A DNA stretch of 64,000 nt, taken from positions 1 through 64,000 of the forward strand of contig JAYULL010000020.1 of NCBI GenBank assembly GCA_043763625.1, in the 5' to 3' direction. Below, piece by piece: positions 50,195 through 58,622 of this stretch. The stretch is from Rubrolithibacter sp043763625. Lineage in GTDB: Bacteria > Bacteroidota > Bacteroidia > Sphingobacteriales > Sphingobacteriaceae. Position numbers and translations under genes: made by a program. The stretch's first letter is position 1, and each line of letters begins with the position of its first letter. The notes below the pieces were generated by a model. The model saw nothing but the letters and a program-made list of their open reading frames with translations. It did no database searches and was not told the DNA's origin.

Positions 50195-50965
50195 TTAAAG
50201 TTCTCTTATCCAGATATTTCTAAACTGAACATTATTACCGTGATCTTGCAGACTTAAGGGAGCCTTTCCATGGGCTTTATATTTCGGTAAGCCGATGTAC
50301 TCAGTCGGGCCTTTAAGTTCTGAATTATTTTGGACTAAAACACCATTATGTAAAACCGTAACTTTTCCGGGAGTAAATAAACTGCCGTCGGCTTTAAAAC
50401 GAGGAGCGGTATAAACTACATCATACACATTCCACTCTCCGGGTTTGCGCATTACATTTACCAGCGGAGGAAATTGTTTATACATGCTGGCTGCCTGGCC
50501 GTTTGCATAAGAACGATTGTTGTAAGAATCTAAAACTTGAAGTTCATACCTGTCTTGCAGAAAAATTCCGCTGTTCCCTCTGCCTTGGCTTGATCCGGTA
50601 ATATCAGTGGGTATAGACCATTCTATATGCAACTGAAAATCTTCAAAATCTTTCTTTGTACTGATACTACCCCGACCCTCGATAAAGTATCCGTTTTTAA
50701 CTTCCCATGCGGCAGGTGAATTATCTTTTGACATTTTCCATTGCGACATATCTTTTCCATTGAAAAGAACCATTGCATCAGAGGGAGCTGCAGTACCGGC
50801 TCCCGGAGTAATTACCTTTACTTCGGGTTCCCAAAATTCAGTCATTTCCGGCGACATCTTCGGAGGCTGAGGTACTGTTTGGGCTTTGGAATTAGTATAA
50901 AAACAAGTGCCTGCTGCAATTAGCATTAAAGCCGATTTGCCGGCTATTGAAAAATTCAACTTCAT
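50195..50965 (-). CDS. DUF1080 (3-keto-disaccharide hydrolase-type) protein
   Basis: A 256-residue exported protein; signal peptide about 1-28 (ending SKAQ). The domain runs to the end: LFNGKDMSQWKMSKDNSPAA, GSISTKKDFEDFQLHIEWSI, GNSGIFLQDRYELQVLDSY, and VQFRNIWIREL at the C-terminus. DUF1080 is a concanavalin-like beta-sandwich family, some members of which hydrolyse 3-keto-disaccharides. A periplasmic role in glycan or sugar processing is likely. It stands alone with no partner oxidoreductase. Confidence 0.93.
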   Translation of the reverse strand: MKLNFSIAGKSALMLIAAGTCFYTNSKAQTVPQPPKMSPEMTEFWEPEVKVITPGAGTAAPSDAMVLFNGKDMSQWKMSKDNSPAAWEVKNGYFIEGRGSISTKKDFEDFQLHIEWSIPTDITGSSQGRGNSGIFLQDRYELQVLDSYNNRSYANGQAASMYKQFPPLVNVMRKPGEWNVYDVVYTAPRFKADGSLFTPGKVTVLHNGVLVQNNSELKGPTEYIGLPKYKAHGKAPLSLQDHGNNVQFRNIWIREL

Positions 50966-51151
50966 ATACGATTTTTTTTAGTTAGTAATGTTTACAACAA
51001 AACCGGGCCTAAGTAAAACTTGACACCCGGTTTTTCCTCTTTTCTAATCTCATTGACATTAGACAATTCAAAAATATAACTTTCCACCAAGTTTAAAATA
51101 AAATCTACATCTTTTTTGCAAAGACCGTTAAAATCGAATGCCCTTATAATT

Positions 51152-51181
51152 TTTGTTTTTTAAGCTTGAATCGTATATTTG
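51152..51181 (+). promoter_or_regulatory. Promoter of the histidine operon
   Basis: TTTG (51152-51155), 18 bases, TATATTTG (51174-51181): an exact Bacteroidota promoter. It would start transcription near 51186-51190, about 150 bases before hisG, leaving room for the leader peptide. Confidence 0.8.
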
Positions 51182-51200
51182 CACTCCCGATTGTTGATCA

Positions 51201-51296
51201 GGAAGCCGAATAGTATGACTTTAGTTTTCACACATCACTTACATTTACTGCATCGCCTTCAAGGGCGATAAAGATTGTAGGTTTCCACGTGAAGCC
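51201..51296 (+). promoter_or_regulatory. Candidate his attenuator region
   Basis: GGTTTCC (51280-51286) can pair either with GGAAGCC (51201-51207), just before the leader ATG, or with GAAGCC (51291-51296), forming a 6-bp hairpin with a 5-base loop. Such mutually exclusive pairings around a His-rich peptide are typical of attenuation. No T-run follows the second hairpin, so a classic intrinsic terminator is not seen; the outcome could be control of translation start or Rho-dependent termination. Confidence 0.45.
51215..51271 (+). CDS. Candidate His leader peptide
   Basis: An 18-codon ORF, MTLVFTHHLHLLHRLQGR, with four His codons (7, 8, 10, 13) starting 25-30 bases after the predicted transcription start. 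It is too short for ordinary gene finders. His-rich leader peptides regulate his operons by attenuation: ribosomes stall at His codons when histidyl-tRNA is short. The stem ATCGCC/GGCGAT (51252-51257 with 51264-51269) overlaps the last His codon and the stop. See the regulatory entry for the competing stems. Confidence 0.65.
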   Translation: MTLVFTHHLHLLHRLQGR

Positions 51297-51338
51297 GGGT
51301 TATTACTAATATTGTGGTCTGATTAATAAAATTGAAAA

Positions 51339-52190
51339 TTGAAAACACTCAAAATAGCTATCCAAAAATCGGGTAGATTGAACGAAAAATCTGTAGAACT
51401 TCTTAAAAATTGCGGATTAAGTTTCGAAAACTATAAAAGTTCGCTAATTTCTCCGGTATCAAACTTCCCGCTCGAAATACTCTTTTTAAGGGACGACGAC
51501 ATTCCGGAATATGTGCAAGACGGTATTGCTGACTTGGGTATTGTAGGCGAAAACGTAATTAAAGAAACCGAAGTAAACGTAGCGTATTTGCAAAAGCTGG
51601 GTTTCGGCAAATGTTCGCTTAAAATTGCTGTCCCCAATAATGGCGGTATTCAAGCTTTAGCTGACCTGAACGGAAAATCAATCGCAACTTCTTATCCGGT
51701 AATCCTTAAAAAATTTCTCTCGGAAAATAACATTGCCGCAGAATTAAGAACTATTTCCGGCTCTGTAGAAATTGCTCCAGGGTTAGGTTTGAGTGATGCT
51801 ATATGCGATCTGGTATCAACCGGAGGAACTTTAAAAAGCAACGGGTTAAAACCTTTTGCCGATGTATTACACTCTGAAGCCGTACTTATAGGCCGAAACG
51901 GCGAAGAAGAAAATCCGCTGATAGTCGAATTAATTCAGCGTGTTCAGTCGGTATTAAGGGCTAAAGAAACTAAATATGTAGTTCTTAATGTAGAAAAAAA
52001 CCGGATCGAAAAAATCAGGTCTCTCCTACCCGGAATTAAAAGCCCTACAGTTGTTCCTTTGGCAGAAGAAGGCTGGGTTGCTGTACATACGGTAATTCCG
52101 GAAAGAGATTTTTGGGAGCGAATAAGCGAACTTAAAGCTGCCGGAGCCCAAGGCATAGTTGTTATGCCGATTGAGAAAATTATACTTTAA
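51339..52190 (+). CDS. hisG: ATP phosphoribosyltransferase
   Basis: A 283-residue long-form HisG, which joins ATP and PRPP in the first step of histidine synthesis. IAIQKSGRLNEKSVELLKNCG and ADLGIVGENVI are the catalytic motifs; the C-terminal part (about 205-283) is the regulatory HisG_C domain used for inhibition by histidine. The start is TTG: the codon at 51339 is the only one that fits, since a stop (TGA) lies two codons upstream in frame. The rare start may limit synthesis of this first enzyme. It heads the his operon. Confidence 0.97.
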   Translation: MKTLKIAIQKSGRLNEKSVELLKNCGLSFENYKSSLISPVSNFPLEILFLRDDDIPEYVQDGIADLGIVGENVIKETEVNVAYLQKLGFGKCSLKIAVPNNGGIQALADLNGKSIATSYPVILKKFLSENNIAAELRTISGSVEIAPGLGLSDAICDLVSTGGTLKSNGLKPFADVLHSEAVLIGRNGEEENPLIVELIQRVQSVLRAKETKYVVLNVEKNRIEKIRSLLPGIKSPTVVPLAEEGWVAVHTVIPERDFWERISELKAAGAQGIVVMPIEKIIL

Positions 52191-52201
52191 TTTTAGTTTT
52201 C

Positions 52202-52229
52202 CGTCATTTCAAGCTTGGCGAGAAATCTG
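52202..52229. repeat. Dispersed-repeat-like element between hisG and hisD
   Basis: CGTCATTTCAAGCTTGGCGA followed by GAAATCTG is an interrupted palindrome (ATTTC...GAAAT). Similar GTCATTTCGAGC...GCGAGAAATC elements are dispersed in many Bacteroidota genomes. It sits in the 77-base gap between hisG and hisD. Confidence 0.45.
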
Positions 52230-52267
52230 TATTAATTGATGACCCAAGTTACCCGATAAAAAACTTT

Positions 52268-53563
52268 ATGTTAAAAACATATTCGCTCAATCAACTTTCG
52301 CAGGGAGATATTATGAAACTAGTTTCCCGAAACACAGATCCCGGAAATGATATCCGCGAAAGCGTAGAAGCTATACTTAATGAAGTTAAAACTAATGGAG
52401 ACAGTGCATTAAAAGCCTACGCTGAAAAATTTGACAAGGTTAAACTTGACAAACTTTTTTTAGGTAAAGAAGAAATTAACGCCCTTGCCGAAGAAGTAAA
52501 TCAACAAGAAAAAGAGGCTCTTTTAACCGCCTACAACAATATCTATAAGTTTCATTTAAGTCAGGTTAGTGGAGAAGAAAAGATAGAAACTATGCCAGGC
52601 GTGACTTGTTGGCGAGAATTAAGACCCGTTGAAAGAGTAGGTTTGTACATCCCGGGTGGAACTGCAGTTTTACCCGGTACTTTCCTGATGCTCGGCATTC
52701 CTGCAAGAATCGCAGGATGTAAAGAAATAGTAGTCTGCTCGCCTCCGCAATCTTCGGGAACAATAAATAAGTACATAGCTTTTTGCGCCCGGCTACTCGA
52801 AATAGAGAAAGTTTATTTAGTTGGCGGAGCACAAGCAGTTGCCGGGATGGCTTACGGAACAGAAAGCATCCTGAAAGTTGATAAAATATTCGGTCCCGGA
52901 AACCAATATGTAACTAAAGCTAAAACCATAATTCAATCTACAACACAAACCGCTATTGATATGCCTGCGGGTCCCTCTGAGGTTTTAGTAATAGCAGATG
53001 AAAGTGCAGTTTCGGTTTTTGTCGCAGCGGATTTATTGGCGCAGGCAGAACACGGGACCGACTCACAATCAGTTTTGGTTACCACATCTCAAACAATTCT
53101 AGACGAAACTTTAGTTGAACTTAAGAGGCAGATTGAAGTACTTCCGCGAAAAGAGATAGCAGCTAAGGCAATCGAAAATTCATATGCCGTTTTAGTTGAT
53201 GATTTAGACGAGGCCGTTGCTTTTAGTAATCGGTATGCTCCGGAGCACTTGATTCTCCAAACCCATTTGTGGCAAAGTATCTCTTCTAAAATCACCAACG
53301 CAGGCTCCGTGTTCCTGGGAAACCTGACACCTGAAAGTGCCGGAGACTATGCTTCCGGAACTAATCATACTTTACCAACAAGCGGTTATGCTCGTTCTTA
53401 TTCCGGTGTGTCGGTGGATTCTTTTGTTAAGAAAATCACTTTTCAATACATAACAGAAGAAGGCCTGCAAAACATAGGACCTACAGTTGAAACTTTGGCC
53501 TCTCTTGAAGGATTAGAAGCTCATAAAAATGCCGTTAGCCTGAGATTAAAAACCATTATTTAG
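52268..53563 (+). CDS. hisD: Histidinol dehydrogenase
   Basis: A 431-residue enzyme that oxidises histidinol to histidine in two steps with NAD+. Conserved motifs are GLYIPGGTAVLPGTFLMLGI, VYLVGGAQAVAGMAYGTES, DMPAGPSEVLVIAD and AEHGTDSQSVLV; HLILQTHLW and GDYASGTNHTLPTSGYARSYSG carry zinc-binding His residues. Second structural gene of the operon; its stop precedes hisC by about 65 bases. Confidence 0.97.
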   Translation: MLKTYSLNQLSQGDIMKLVSRNTDPGNDIRESVEAILNEVKTNGDSALKAYAEKFDKVKLDKLFLGKEEINALAEEVNQQEKEALLTAYNNIYKFHLSQVSGEEKIETMPGVTCWRELRPVERVGLYIPGGTAVLPGTFLMLGIPARIAGCKEIVVCSPPQSSGTINKYIAFCARLLEIEKVYLVGGAQAVAGMAYGTESILKVDKIFGPGNQYVTKAKTIIQSTTQTAIDMPAGPSEVLVIADESAVSVFVAADLLAQAEHGTDSQSVLVTTSQTILDETLVELKRQIEVLPRKEIAAKAIENSYAVLVDDLDEAVAFSNRYAPEHLILQTHLWQSISSKITNAGSVFLGNLTPESAGDYASGTNHTLPTSGYARSYSGVSVDSFVKKITFQYITEEGLQNIGPTVETLASLEGLEAHKNAVSLRLKTII

Positions 53564-53630
53564 TTTGTTATGTCAACGATCGGAGACATCTAAAAAGACG
53601 TTACTCAGAATGTCAAAAACAAGAATTAAG

Positions 53631-54680
53631 ATGGAATTTAATTTACAAAAAATACTTCGAGAAAACATAAAAAACCTAGTGCCCTACTCTTCGGCACGCG
53701 ATGAGTTTAAGGGCGAAGCGTCTGTTTTTTTAGATGCCAATGAAAACTCTTTCGGATCGCCGATAGAAAAGCAATATAACCGTTACCCCGACCCGCTCCA
53801 ATTAAAGGTAAAACAGAAACTAAGTCAAATAAAAGGAGTACCGCCAAGAAATATATTCTTGGGAAATGGAAGTGACGAGGCCATTGATATTTTATTTCGG
53901 GCATTTTGCCGGCCCGGTATTGATAATGTAATTACCGCCCCGCCTACCTACGGTATGTACGAAGTATCGGCAAATATTAACGACGTTGAGGTTCGAAAAG
54001 TTAATCTTACCGCCGACTACCAATTAGATTTAGAAGGAATCGCGGCTGCAATTGACGAAAACACGAAGCTGATTTTTATTTGTTCCCCTAATAATCCTAC
54101 CGGGAATTCGATGAACCGAGAAGATCTTGAAACCCTTTTAGCAAACTTTCCCGGTTTAGTTGTTATTGATGAAGCCTATATCAACTACTCTCGTCAAAAA
54201 ACTTTTATTCAAGAATTAACTGAATATGCAAACTTGGTTGTTTTACAAACTTTATCAAAAGCTTGGGGACTTGCCGGATTACGTTTAGGAATGGCGTTTG
54301 CGAGCGAAGAGATTATTGAAGTTTTTAATAGAGTAAAGCCGCCTTATAACATAAATGAAGCTTCGCAACAATTAGCTCTTGAAGCTTTGAATAATTTGGA
54401 ACAGGTAAATGAATGGATAAAAGAAACACTTACCGAACGTGATAAGCTGGTTTTAGATTTGAAAAAAATGCTTTTTGTTGTTGACATTTATCCATCAGAC
54501 GCAAATTTTATATTAGTAAAAACTATCGCGGCAAAAGAAATTTATAATTTTTTAGTTGAGAAAGGCATAATTGTCAGAGATAGGTCGAAAGTAGAATTAT
54601 GCGAAGGATGTTTGCGAGTTACTGTAGGAACGCCTGCAGAGAATGTGACATTAATAGAGAGCTTGAAAAATTTTCGATAA
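53631..54680 (+). CDS. hisC: Histidinol-phosphate aminotransferase
   Basis: 349 residues from the ATG at 53631. A longer frame starting at a TTG (53565) adds 22 residues with no homology and is not preferred. Motifs: ANENSFGSP, NRYPDP, LGNGSDEAIDILFRAF, CSPNNPTGN, and the PLP Lys in TLSKAWGLAGLRLG. It converts imidazole acetol phosphate to histidinol phosphate with glutamate. It overlaps nothing, but hisB starts two bases after its stop. Confidence 0.95.
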   Translation: MEFNLQKILRENIKNLVPYSSARDEFKGEASVFLDANENSFGSPIEKQYNRYPDPLQLKVKQKLSQIKGVPPRNIFLGNGSDEAIDILFRAFCRPGIDNVITAPPTYGMYEVSANINDVEVRKVNLTADYQLDLEGIAAAIDENTKLIFICSPNNPTGNSMNREDLETLLANFPGLVVIDEAYINYSRQKTFIQELTEYANLVVLQTLSKAWGLAGLRLGMAFASEEIIEVFNRVKPPYNINEASQQLALEALNNLEQVNEWIKETLTERDKLVLDLKKMLFVVDIYPSDANFILVKTIAAKEIYNFLVEKGIIVRDRSKVELCEGCLRVTVGTPAENVTLIESLKNFR

Positions 54681-54681
54681 G

Positions 54682-55818
54682 ATGAAAAAAGTACTTTTTA
54701 TAGATCGCGACGGAACGTTAAACTTAGAACCCGCAGATTATCAAGTCGACTCGTACTCGAAACTCATTTTCTACCCGGAAGTTTTCCGCTATTTAGGAAA
54801 GATTGCCCGAGAATCGGATTACGAATTAGTAATGGTGACTAACCAAGACGGTTTAGGTACCGAGGCACATCCGGAAGAAAACTTTTGGCCCGTACATAAT
54901 TTTATGATCAAAGCGTTCGAGAACGAAGGTATCTGTTTTAAAGAGGTTATTATCGATAAAACTTATCCGCATGAAAATGCACCTACCCGCAAACCGGGAA
55001 CAGGTCATTTAACTGCTTATTTTGATGAAGGAAAGTACGATTTAAAAAATTCTTTTGTTATCGGCGATCGAATAACAGATGTTGCTTTAGCCAAAAATTT
55101 AGGCTGCAAGGCCATTTGGATCAAACATGACGAAACTCTGGGAGCCGCAGAAATCAACGAACAAAAAGCTGAATTAAAAGATTACATCTCTCTTGACACA
55201 AAAAGCTGGAAAGACATTTATGAGTTTCTTAAAGTTGGTAAACGCGAAATTGAGCATCGCAGAACCACTAAAGAAACTGATATTTTTATAAAGCTTAACT
55301 TGGACGGGAAAGGTGAAGCAAAAGTATCTACAGGCTTGCATTTTTTCAACCATATGTTGGAACAAATTGCTCGGCACGGAAGTATAGATTTAACTGTCGA
55401 GGCCAAAGGAGATTTGCATATAGACGAACATCATACGATCGAAGATACCGGAATAGCTTTAGGCGAAGTTTTTTTACAGGCCTTGGGCGATAAAAAAGGC
55501 ATCGAACGGTATGGCTTTTGTTTGCCGATGGACGATTGCTTAGCACAAGTAGCCATCGACTTCGGCGGGAGAAATTGGATAGTTTGGGATGCAGAATTTA
55601 AACGTGAAAGAATTGGTGAAATGCCTACCGAAATGTTCTTTCATTTTTTCAAATCATTCAGCGACGCCTCTAAATCAAACCTGAATATAAAAGCAGAAGG
55701 CCAAAACGAACATCATAAAATTGAAGCTATCTTTAAGGCCTTCGCAAAAGCAATTAAAATGGCGATAAAACGTGATGTTAATAATATGGCACTGCCGAGT
55801 ACGAAGGGAGTTTTATAA
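54682..55818 (+). CDS. hisB: Bifunctional histidinol-phosphatase / imidazoleglycerol-phosphate dehydratase
   Basis: A 378-residue fusion of two activities. The N-terminal HAD phosphatase (about 1-170) has the nucleophile motif LFIDRDGTLN with Asp8 and Asp10; it removes the phosphate from histidinol phosphate. The dehydratase half (about 185-378) has DEHHTIEDTGIALG and NEHHKIEAIFKAFAKA, the two metal-binding repeats. The fusion matches the enterobacterial HisB layout and is normal in Bacteroidota. Fourth structural gene of the operon. Confidence 0.97.
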   Translation: MKKVLFIDRDGTLNLEPADYQVDSYSKLIFYPEVFRYLGKIARESDYELVMVTNQDGLGTEAHPEENFWPVHNFMIKAFENEGICFKEVIIDKTYPHENAPTRKPGTGHLTAYFDEGKYDLKNSFVIGDRITDVALAKNLGCKAIWIKHDETLGAAEINEQKAELKDYISLDTKSWKDIYEFLKVGKREIEHRRTTKETDIFIKLNLDGKGEAKVSTGLHFFNHMLEQIARHGSIDLTVEAKGDLHIDEHHTIEDTGIALGEVFLQALGDKKGIERYGFCLPMDDCLAQVAIDFGGRNWIVWDAEFKRERIGEMPTEMFFHFFKSFSDASKSNLNIKAEGQNEHHKIEAIFKAFAKAIKMAIKRDVNNMALPSTKGVL

Positions 55819-55820
55819 GA

Positions 55821-55918
55821 AGTTTTAAGTTATACGTTGTAAGTTTTCAGTCTGTTGCTTAACAGGTTTATAACTTCCAGTCCCGCTACTTATAACTTAA
55901 TACTTATAACTTACAACT
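55821..55918. repeat. 31-base inverted repeat between hisB and hisH
   Basis: The arm at 55821-55851 and the reverse complement of 55888-55918 match at 25 of 31 positions, with a 36-base centre that itself contains CTGTTGCTTAACAG. The arms are built from TAAGTT-type words. The element fills the whole gap between hisB and hisH, so it is transcribed. It does not end in a T-run. Confidence 0.7.
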
Positions 55919-55919
55919 C

Positions 55920-56516
55920 ATGACAGGGATTATAATATACGGAGCCGGGAATCTTTTCTCTCTAACTGCCTCTTTGGACAGATTAGGAATAAAGTACGGA
56001 ATGATAGAGAAAGTAGAAGACTTCGAGCTTTACGATCGATACATCATACCGGGAGTGGGGCACGCCGGAGCGGCGATGAAAAAGTTGGAGGAAAGCGGTT
56101 TTGTTCCGATTATTAAAGCCATAAAAAAACCGGTTCTAGGAATTTGCGTGGGTATGCAGTTGCTTACTCAATTTTCGGAGGAAGGAGACTCCGACCTTAC
56201 CGCGATCACACCCTTAGACACCTTGCAGTTTAATGCAGAAAAGTTAAAACTAAAAGTTCCGCACATGGGTTGGAACAGAGTAGTGCCTGAATTTGAAAAC
56301 CCGCTGTTTAACGGAATAAAAAATAATTCATACTTTTATTTCGTGCATTCCTATTTCATTGAATACCAAACCGGTTATACAATTGCTTCTGCCAACTACG
56401 GAATAAAATTTTCTGCGGCGCTCAAGAAGGACAATTTCTACGGCGTGCAGTTTCACCCCGAAAAATCCGGCGAAAGCGGAGAATTAATATTAAAAAACTT
56501 TACAAACCTTAATTAG
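55920..56516 (+). CDS. hisH: Imidazole glycerol phosphate synthase, glutaminase subunit
   Basis: A 198-residue class I glutamine amidotransferase. Motifs: PGVGHAGAAMKKL, the nucleophile Cys in LGICVGMQLL and the His-Glu pair in GVQFHPEKSGESGE. It supplies ammonia to HisF. It begins directly after the inverted repeat and is followed by hisA one base later. Confidence 0.96.
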   Translation: MTGIIIYGAGNLFSLTASLDRLGIKYGMIEKVEDFELYDRYIIPGVGHAGAAMKKLEESGFVPIIKAIKKPVLGICVGMQLLTQFSEEGDSDLTAITPLDTLQFNAEKLKLKVPHMGWNRVVPEFENPLFNGIKNNSYFYFVHSYFIEYQTGYTIASANYGIKFSAALKKDNFYGVQFHPEKSGESGELILKNFTNLN

Positions 56517-56517
56517 C

Positions 56518-57267
56518 ATGTACATTATTCCTGCAGTAGATATTTTAGACAGAAAAGTTGTCCGCCTTCGAGAAGGAGATTACAAGCAAGTAACTTCTTA
56601 CGACGTAACCCTCGAGGAGATGATTGAAAAATACCAATCCACCGGCACGGAGTTCGTTCACATTATTGATTTAAACGGTGCTAAAGGCGACTTTACCAAC
56701 CAGAAATATTTGTTCGATATCATCCGAAAAACCGAGATGAAGGTGCAGTACGGCGGCGGTGTTCGAAGTATAGAAAAAGTAAAAGAATTAATTGACAGCG
56801 GCATACACCGAGTAATTGTGGGTACTCAAGCTATTACAAATCCTACCTTCTTACAGGAACTGAGCGAAGAATTATGCGGAAAAGAAAGCTGCTCTGACCA
56901 AGTTGTTGTTGCAATTGATGTGCTGGATGAAGTAATAAAATATTCCGGGTGGATGGAAAGTTCGCCCATTAAACTAGTGGATTACATCGATAAATGTTTA
57001 GCCCTTGGATTTTTCAGATTTTTATGTACTGATATTAACAAAGACGGAAAGTTAGGTGGTGCAGGAGTAGAACTATATGAAAAACTGTTGAATCATTCTC
57101 CGTTCATTAAACTTATCGCTTCCGGCGGCATAAGCTCCATGACGGACATCGAAGCATTACAACAAATAAAAGTTGAATCTTGCGTAGTAGGGAAAGCTAT
57201 ATACGAAGGACATATCAGCGTAGAAGAAATTCAAGACTGGAATTTAAAATCGTTGATTTCGTTTTAG
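56518..57267 (+). CDS. hisA: ProFAR isomerase
   Basis: A 249-residue TIM-barrel isomerase. Motifs: IIPAVDILDRKVVRLREGDY, VQYGGGVRSIEKVKELI, IVGTQAITNP, and TDINKDGKLGGAGVELYEKL, where the last two phosphate loops bind the substrate. It opens the ribose ring of ProFAR to form PRFAR. It follows hisH after one base. Confidence 0.95.
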   Translation: MYIIPAVDILDRKVVRLREGDYKQVTSYDVTLEEMIEKYQSTGTEFVHIIDLNGAKGDFTNQKYLFDIIRKTEMKVQYGGGVRSIEKVKELIDSGIHRVIVGTQAITNPTFLQELSEELCGKESCSDQVVVAIDVLDEVIKYSGWMESSPIKLVDYIDKCLALGFFRFLCTDINKDGKLGGAGVELYEKLLNHSPFIKLIASGGISSMTDIEALQQIKVESCVVGKAIYEGHISVEEIQDWNLKSLISF

Positions 57268-57276
57268 CGGGTCCTT

Positions 57277-58032
57277 ATGGTATCCAAGCGCATTATTCCC
57301 TGCCTCGACGTAAAAAACGGCCGAACAGTTAAAGGCGTAAACTTTGTTGATTTACGTGATGCCGGAGACCCGGTAGAACTCGCTTGGCAATACTCCCGGC
57401 AGGGAGCAGATGAGTTGGTATTCCTTGATATTACCGCGACTCATGAACGCCGGAAAACTATGGTTGAACTTGTTAAAGCAGTAGCTCGGCAAGTAAATAT
57501 TCCTTTTACAATAGGAGGCGGAATTAATGAAATTGCCGATGCCGACGTTTTATTAAATGCCGGAGCAGACAAGATTTCGATCAATTCTGCCGCGGTGAGA
57601 AACCCGAATTTAATCAGCGAACTTGCCAACGCATTTGGGAAACAATTTGTAGTAATTGCAGTAGACACTAAAACAGTTGAAGGAAAGAACTTAGTTCATC
57701 TTAACGGAGGCAGAATACCAACGGAACTAGAGACTGAAAATTGGATTAAAGAAAGCCAGGAACGAGGAGCGGGAGAAATTCTATTAACGTCAATGAATCA
57801 TGACGGAACAAAATCAGGGTTTGATTGCTCTGTCTTAAAAACGATAAACGATTCTATATCAATTCCGCTGATTGCCTCCGGTGGTGCCGGAAGCGTTGAA
57901 CACTTTATAGAGGTTTTCGAAAGAACAAATGTCGATGCTGCACTTGCAGCCTCAGTTTTTCATTACGGCGAAATCCTAATTCCTGATCTTAAAAAAGAAC
58001 TGCAAAAACACAATATTGAAGTACGATTATAA
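57277..58032 (+). CDS. hisF: Imidazole glycerol phosphate synthase, cyclase subunit
   Basis: A 251-residue TIM barrel. Motifs: RIIPCLDVKNGRTVKGVNF, LVFLDITAT (catalytic Asp near the start and Asp in the second half), IGGGINEIADAD and LIASGGAGSVEHF. It forms IGP and AICAR from PRFAR with the ammonia made by HisH. It begins nine bases after hisA and ends two bases before hisIE. Confidence 0.98.
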   Translation: MVSKRIIPCLDVKNGRTVKGVNFVDLRDAGDPVELAWQYSRQGADELVFLDITATHERRKTMVELVKAVARQVNIPFTIGGGINEIADADVLLNAGADKISINSAAVRNPNLISELANAFGKQFVVIAVDTKTVEGKNLVHLNGGRIPTELETENWIKESQERGAGEILLTSMNHDGTKSGFDCSVLKTINDSISIPLIASGGAGSVEHFIEVFERTNVDAALAASVFHYGEILIPDLKKELQKHNIEVRL

Positions 58033-58034
58033 TA

Positions 58035-58622
58035 ATGAATATTGATTTTACTAAATCAGACGGATTAGTTCCGGTAATTATCCAAGACGAACACACGCTT
58101 GAAATTTTAATGCTTGGATACATGAACGAAGAAGCTTACCGGAAAACTACAACCGAAAATATTGTAACGTTTTTTTCACGCTCCAAAAATCGTTTATGGA
58201 CCAAAGGAGAAGAAAGCCGTAACTATCTGTATGTAAAAAGCATCTCGCAAGATTGTGATAATGATACTCTTTTAATCAAAGTTAATCCTGCAGGCCCCAC
58301 TTGCCACACCGGCTCAAGGAGTTGTTTTGCTACAGAATACAATCAAAACTTTATTTTCCAACTGGAAAATATAATTGCTGATCGGTACGCAAAACCAAAA
58401 GAAGGATCGTATATAAACAAACTTAAGGCGAAAGGCTTAAATAAAATCGCACAAAAGGTTGGCGAAGAAGGAGTTGAAACCGTTATTGCGGCCTTGAATG
58501 AAACTGAAAATGATTTGATAAACGAAGCATCCGATTTAGTATTTCATTTATTAGTGCTGTTGAAAGAGAAAAACTTAAATCTTAAAGCTATCGCCGATAA
58601 CCTTGCAAGTCGCCACAAATGA
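58035..58622 (+). CDS. hisI: Bifunctional phosphoribosyl-AMP cyclohydrolase / -ATP pyrophosphatase
   Basis: A 195-residue fusion: the cyclohydrolase N-half (about 1-105) has FFSRSKNRLWTKGEESRN, DCDNDTLLIKV and the metal-binding Cys residues in PTCHTGSRSCF; the pyrophosphatase C-half has VGEEGVETVIAAL. Together they catalyse the second and third steps of the pathway. It is the last of the his genes proper; its stop overlaps the WD40 gene start as ATGA. Confidence 0.97.
   Translation: MNIDFTKSDGLVPVIIQDEHTLEILMLGYMNEEAYRKTTTENIVTFFSRSKNRLWTKGEESRNYLYVKSISQDCDNDTLLIKVNPAGPTCHTGSRSCFATEYNQNFIFQLENIIADRYAKPKEGSYINKLKAKGLNKIAQKVGEEGVETVIAALNETENDLINEASDLVFHLLVLLKEKNLNLKAIADNLASRHK

Larger units (their letters stand above)
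50966..51338. other. 373-base region upstream of hisG
   Basis: It holds the his promoter (51152-51181), the leader peptide (51215-51271) and the candidate attenuator. The part from 50966 to about 51150 shows no gene or clear motif. Confidence 0.6.
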
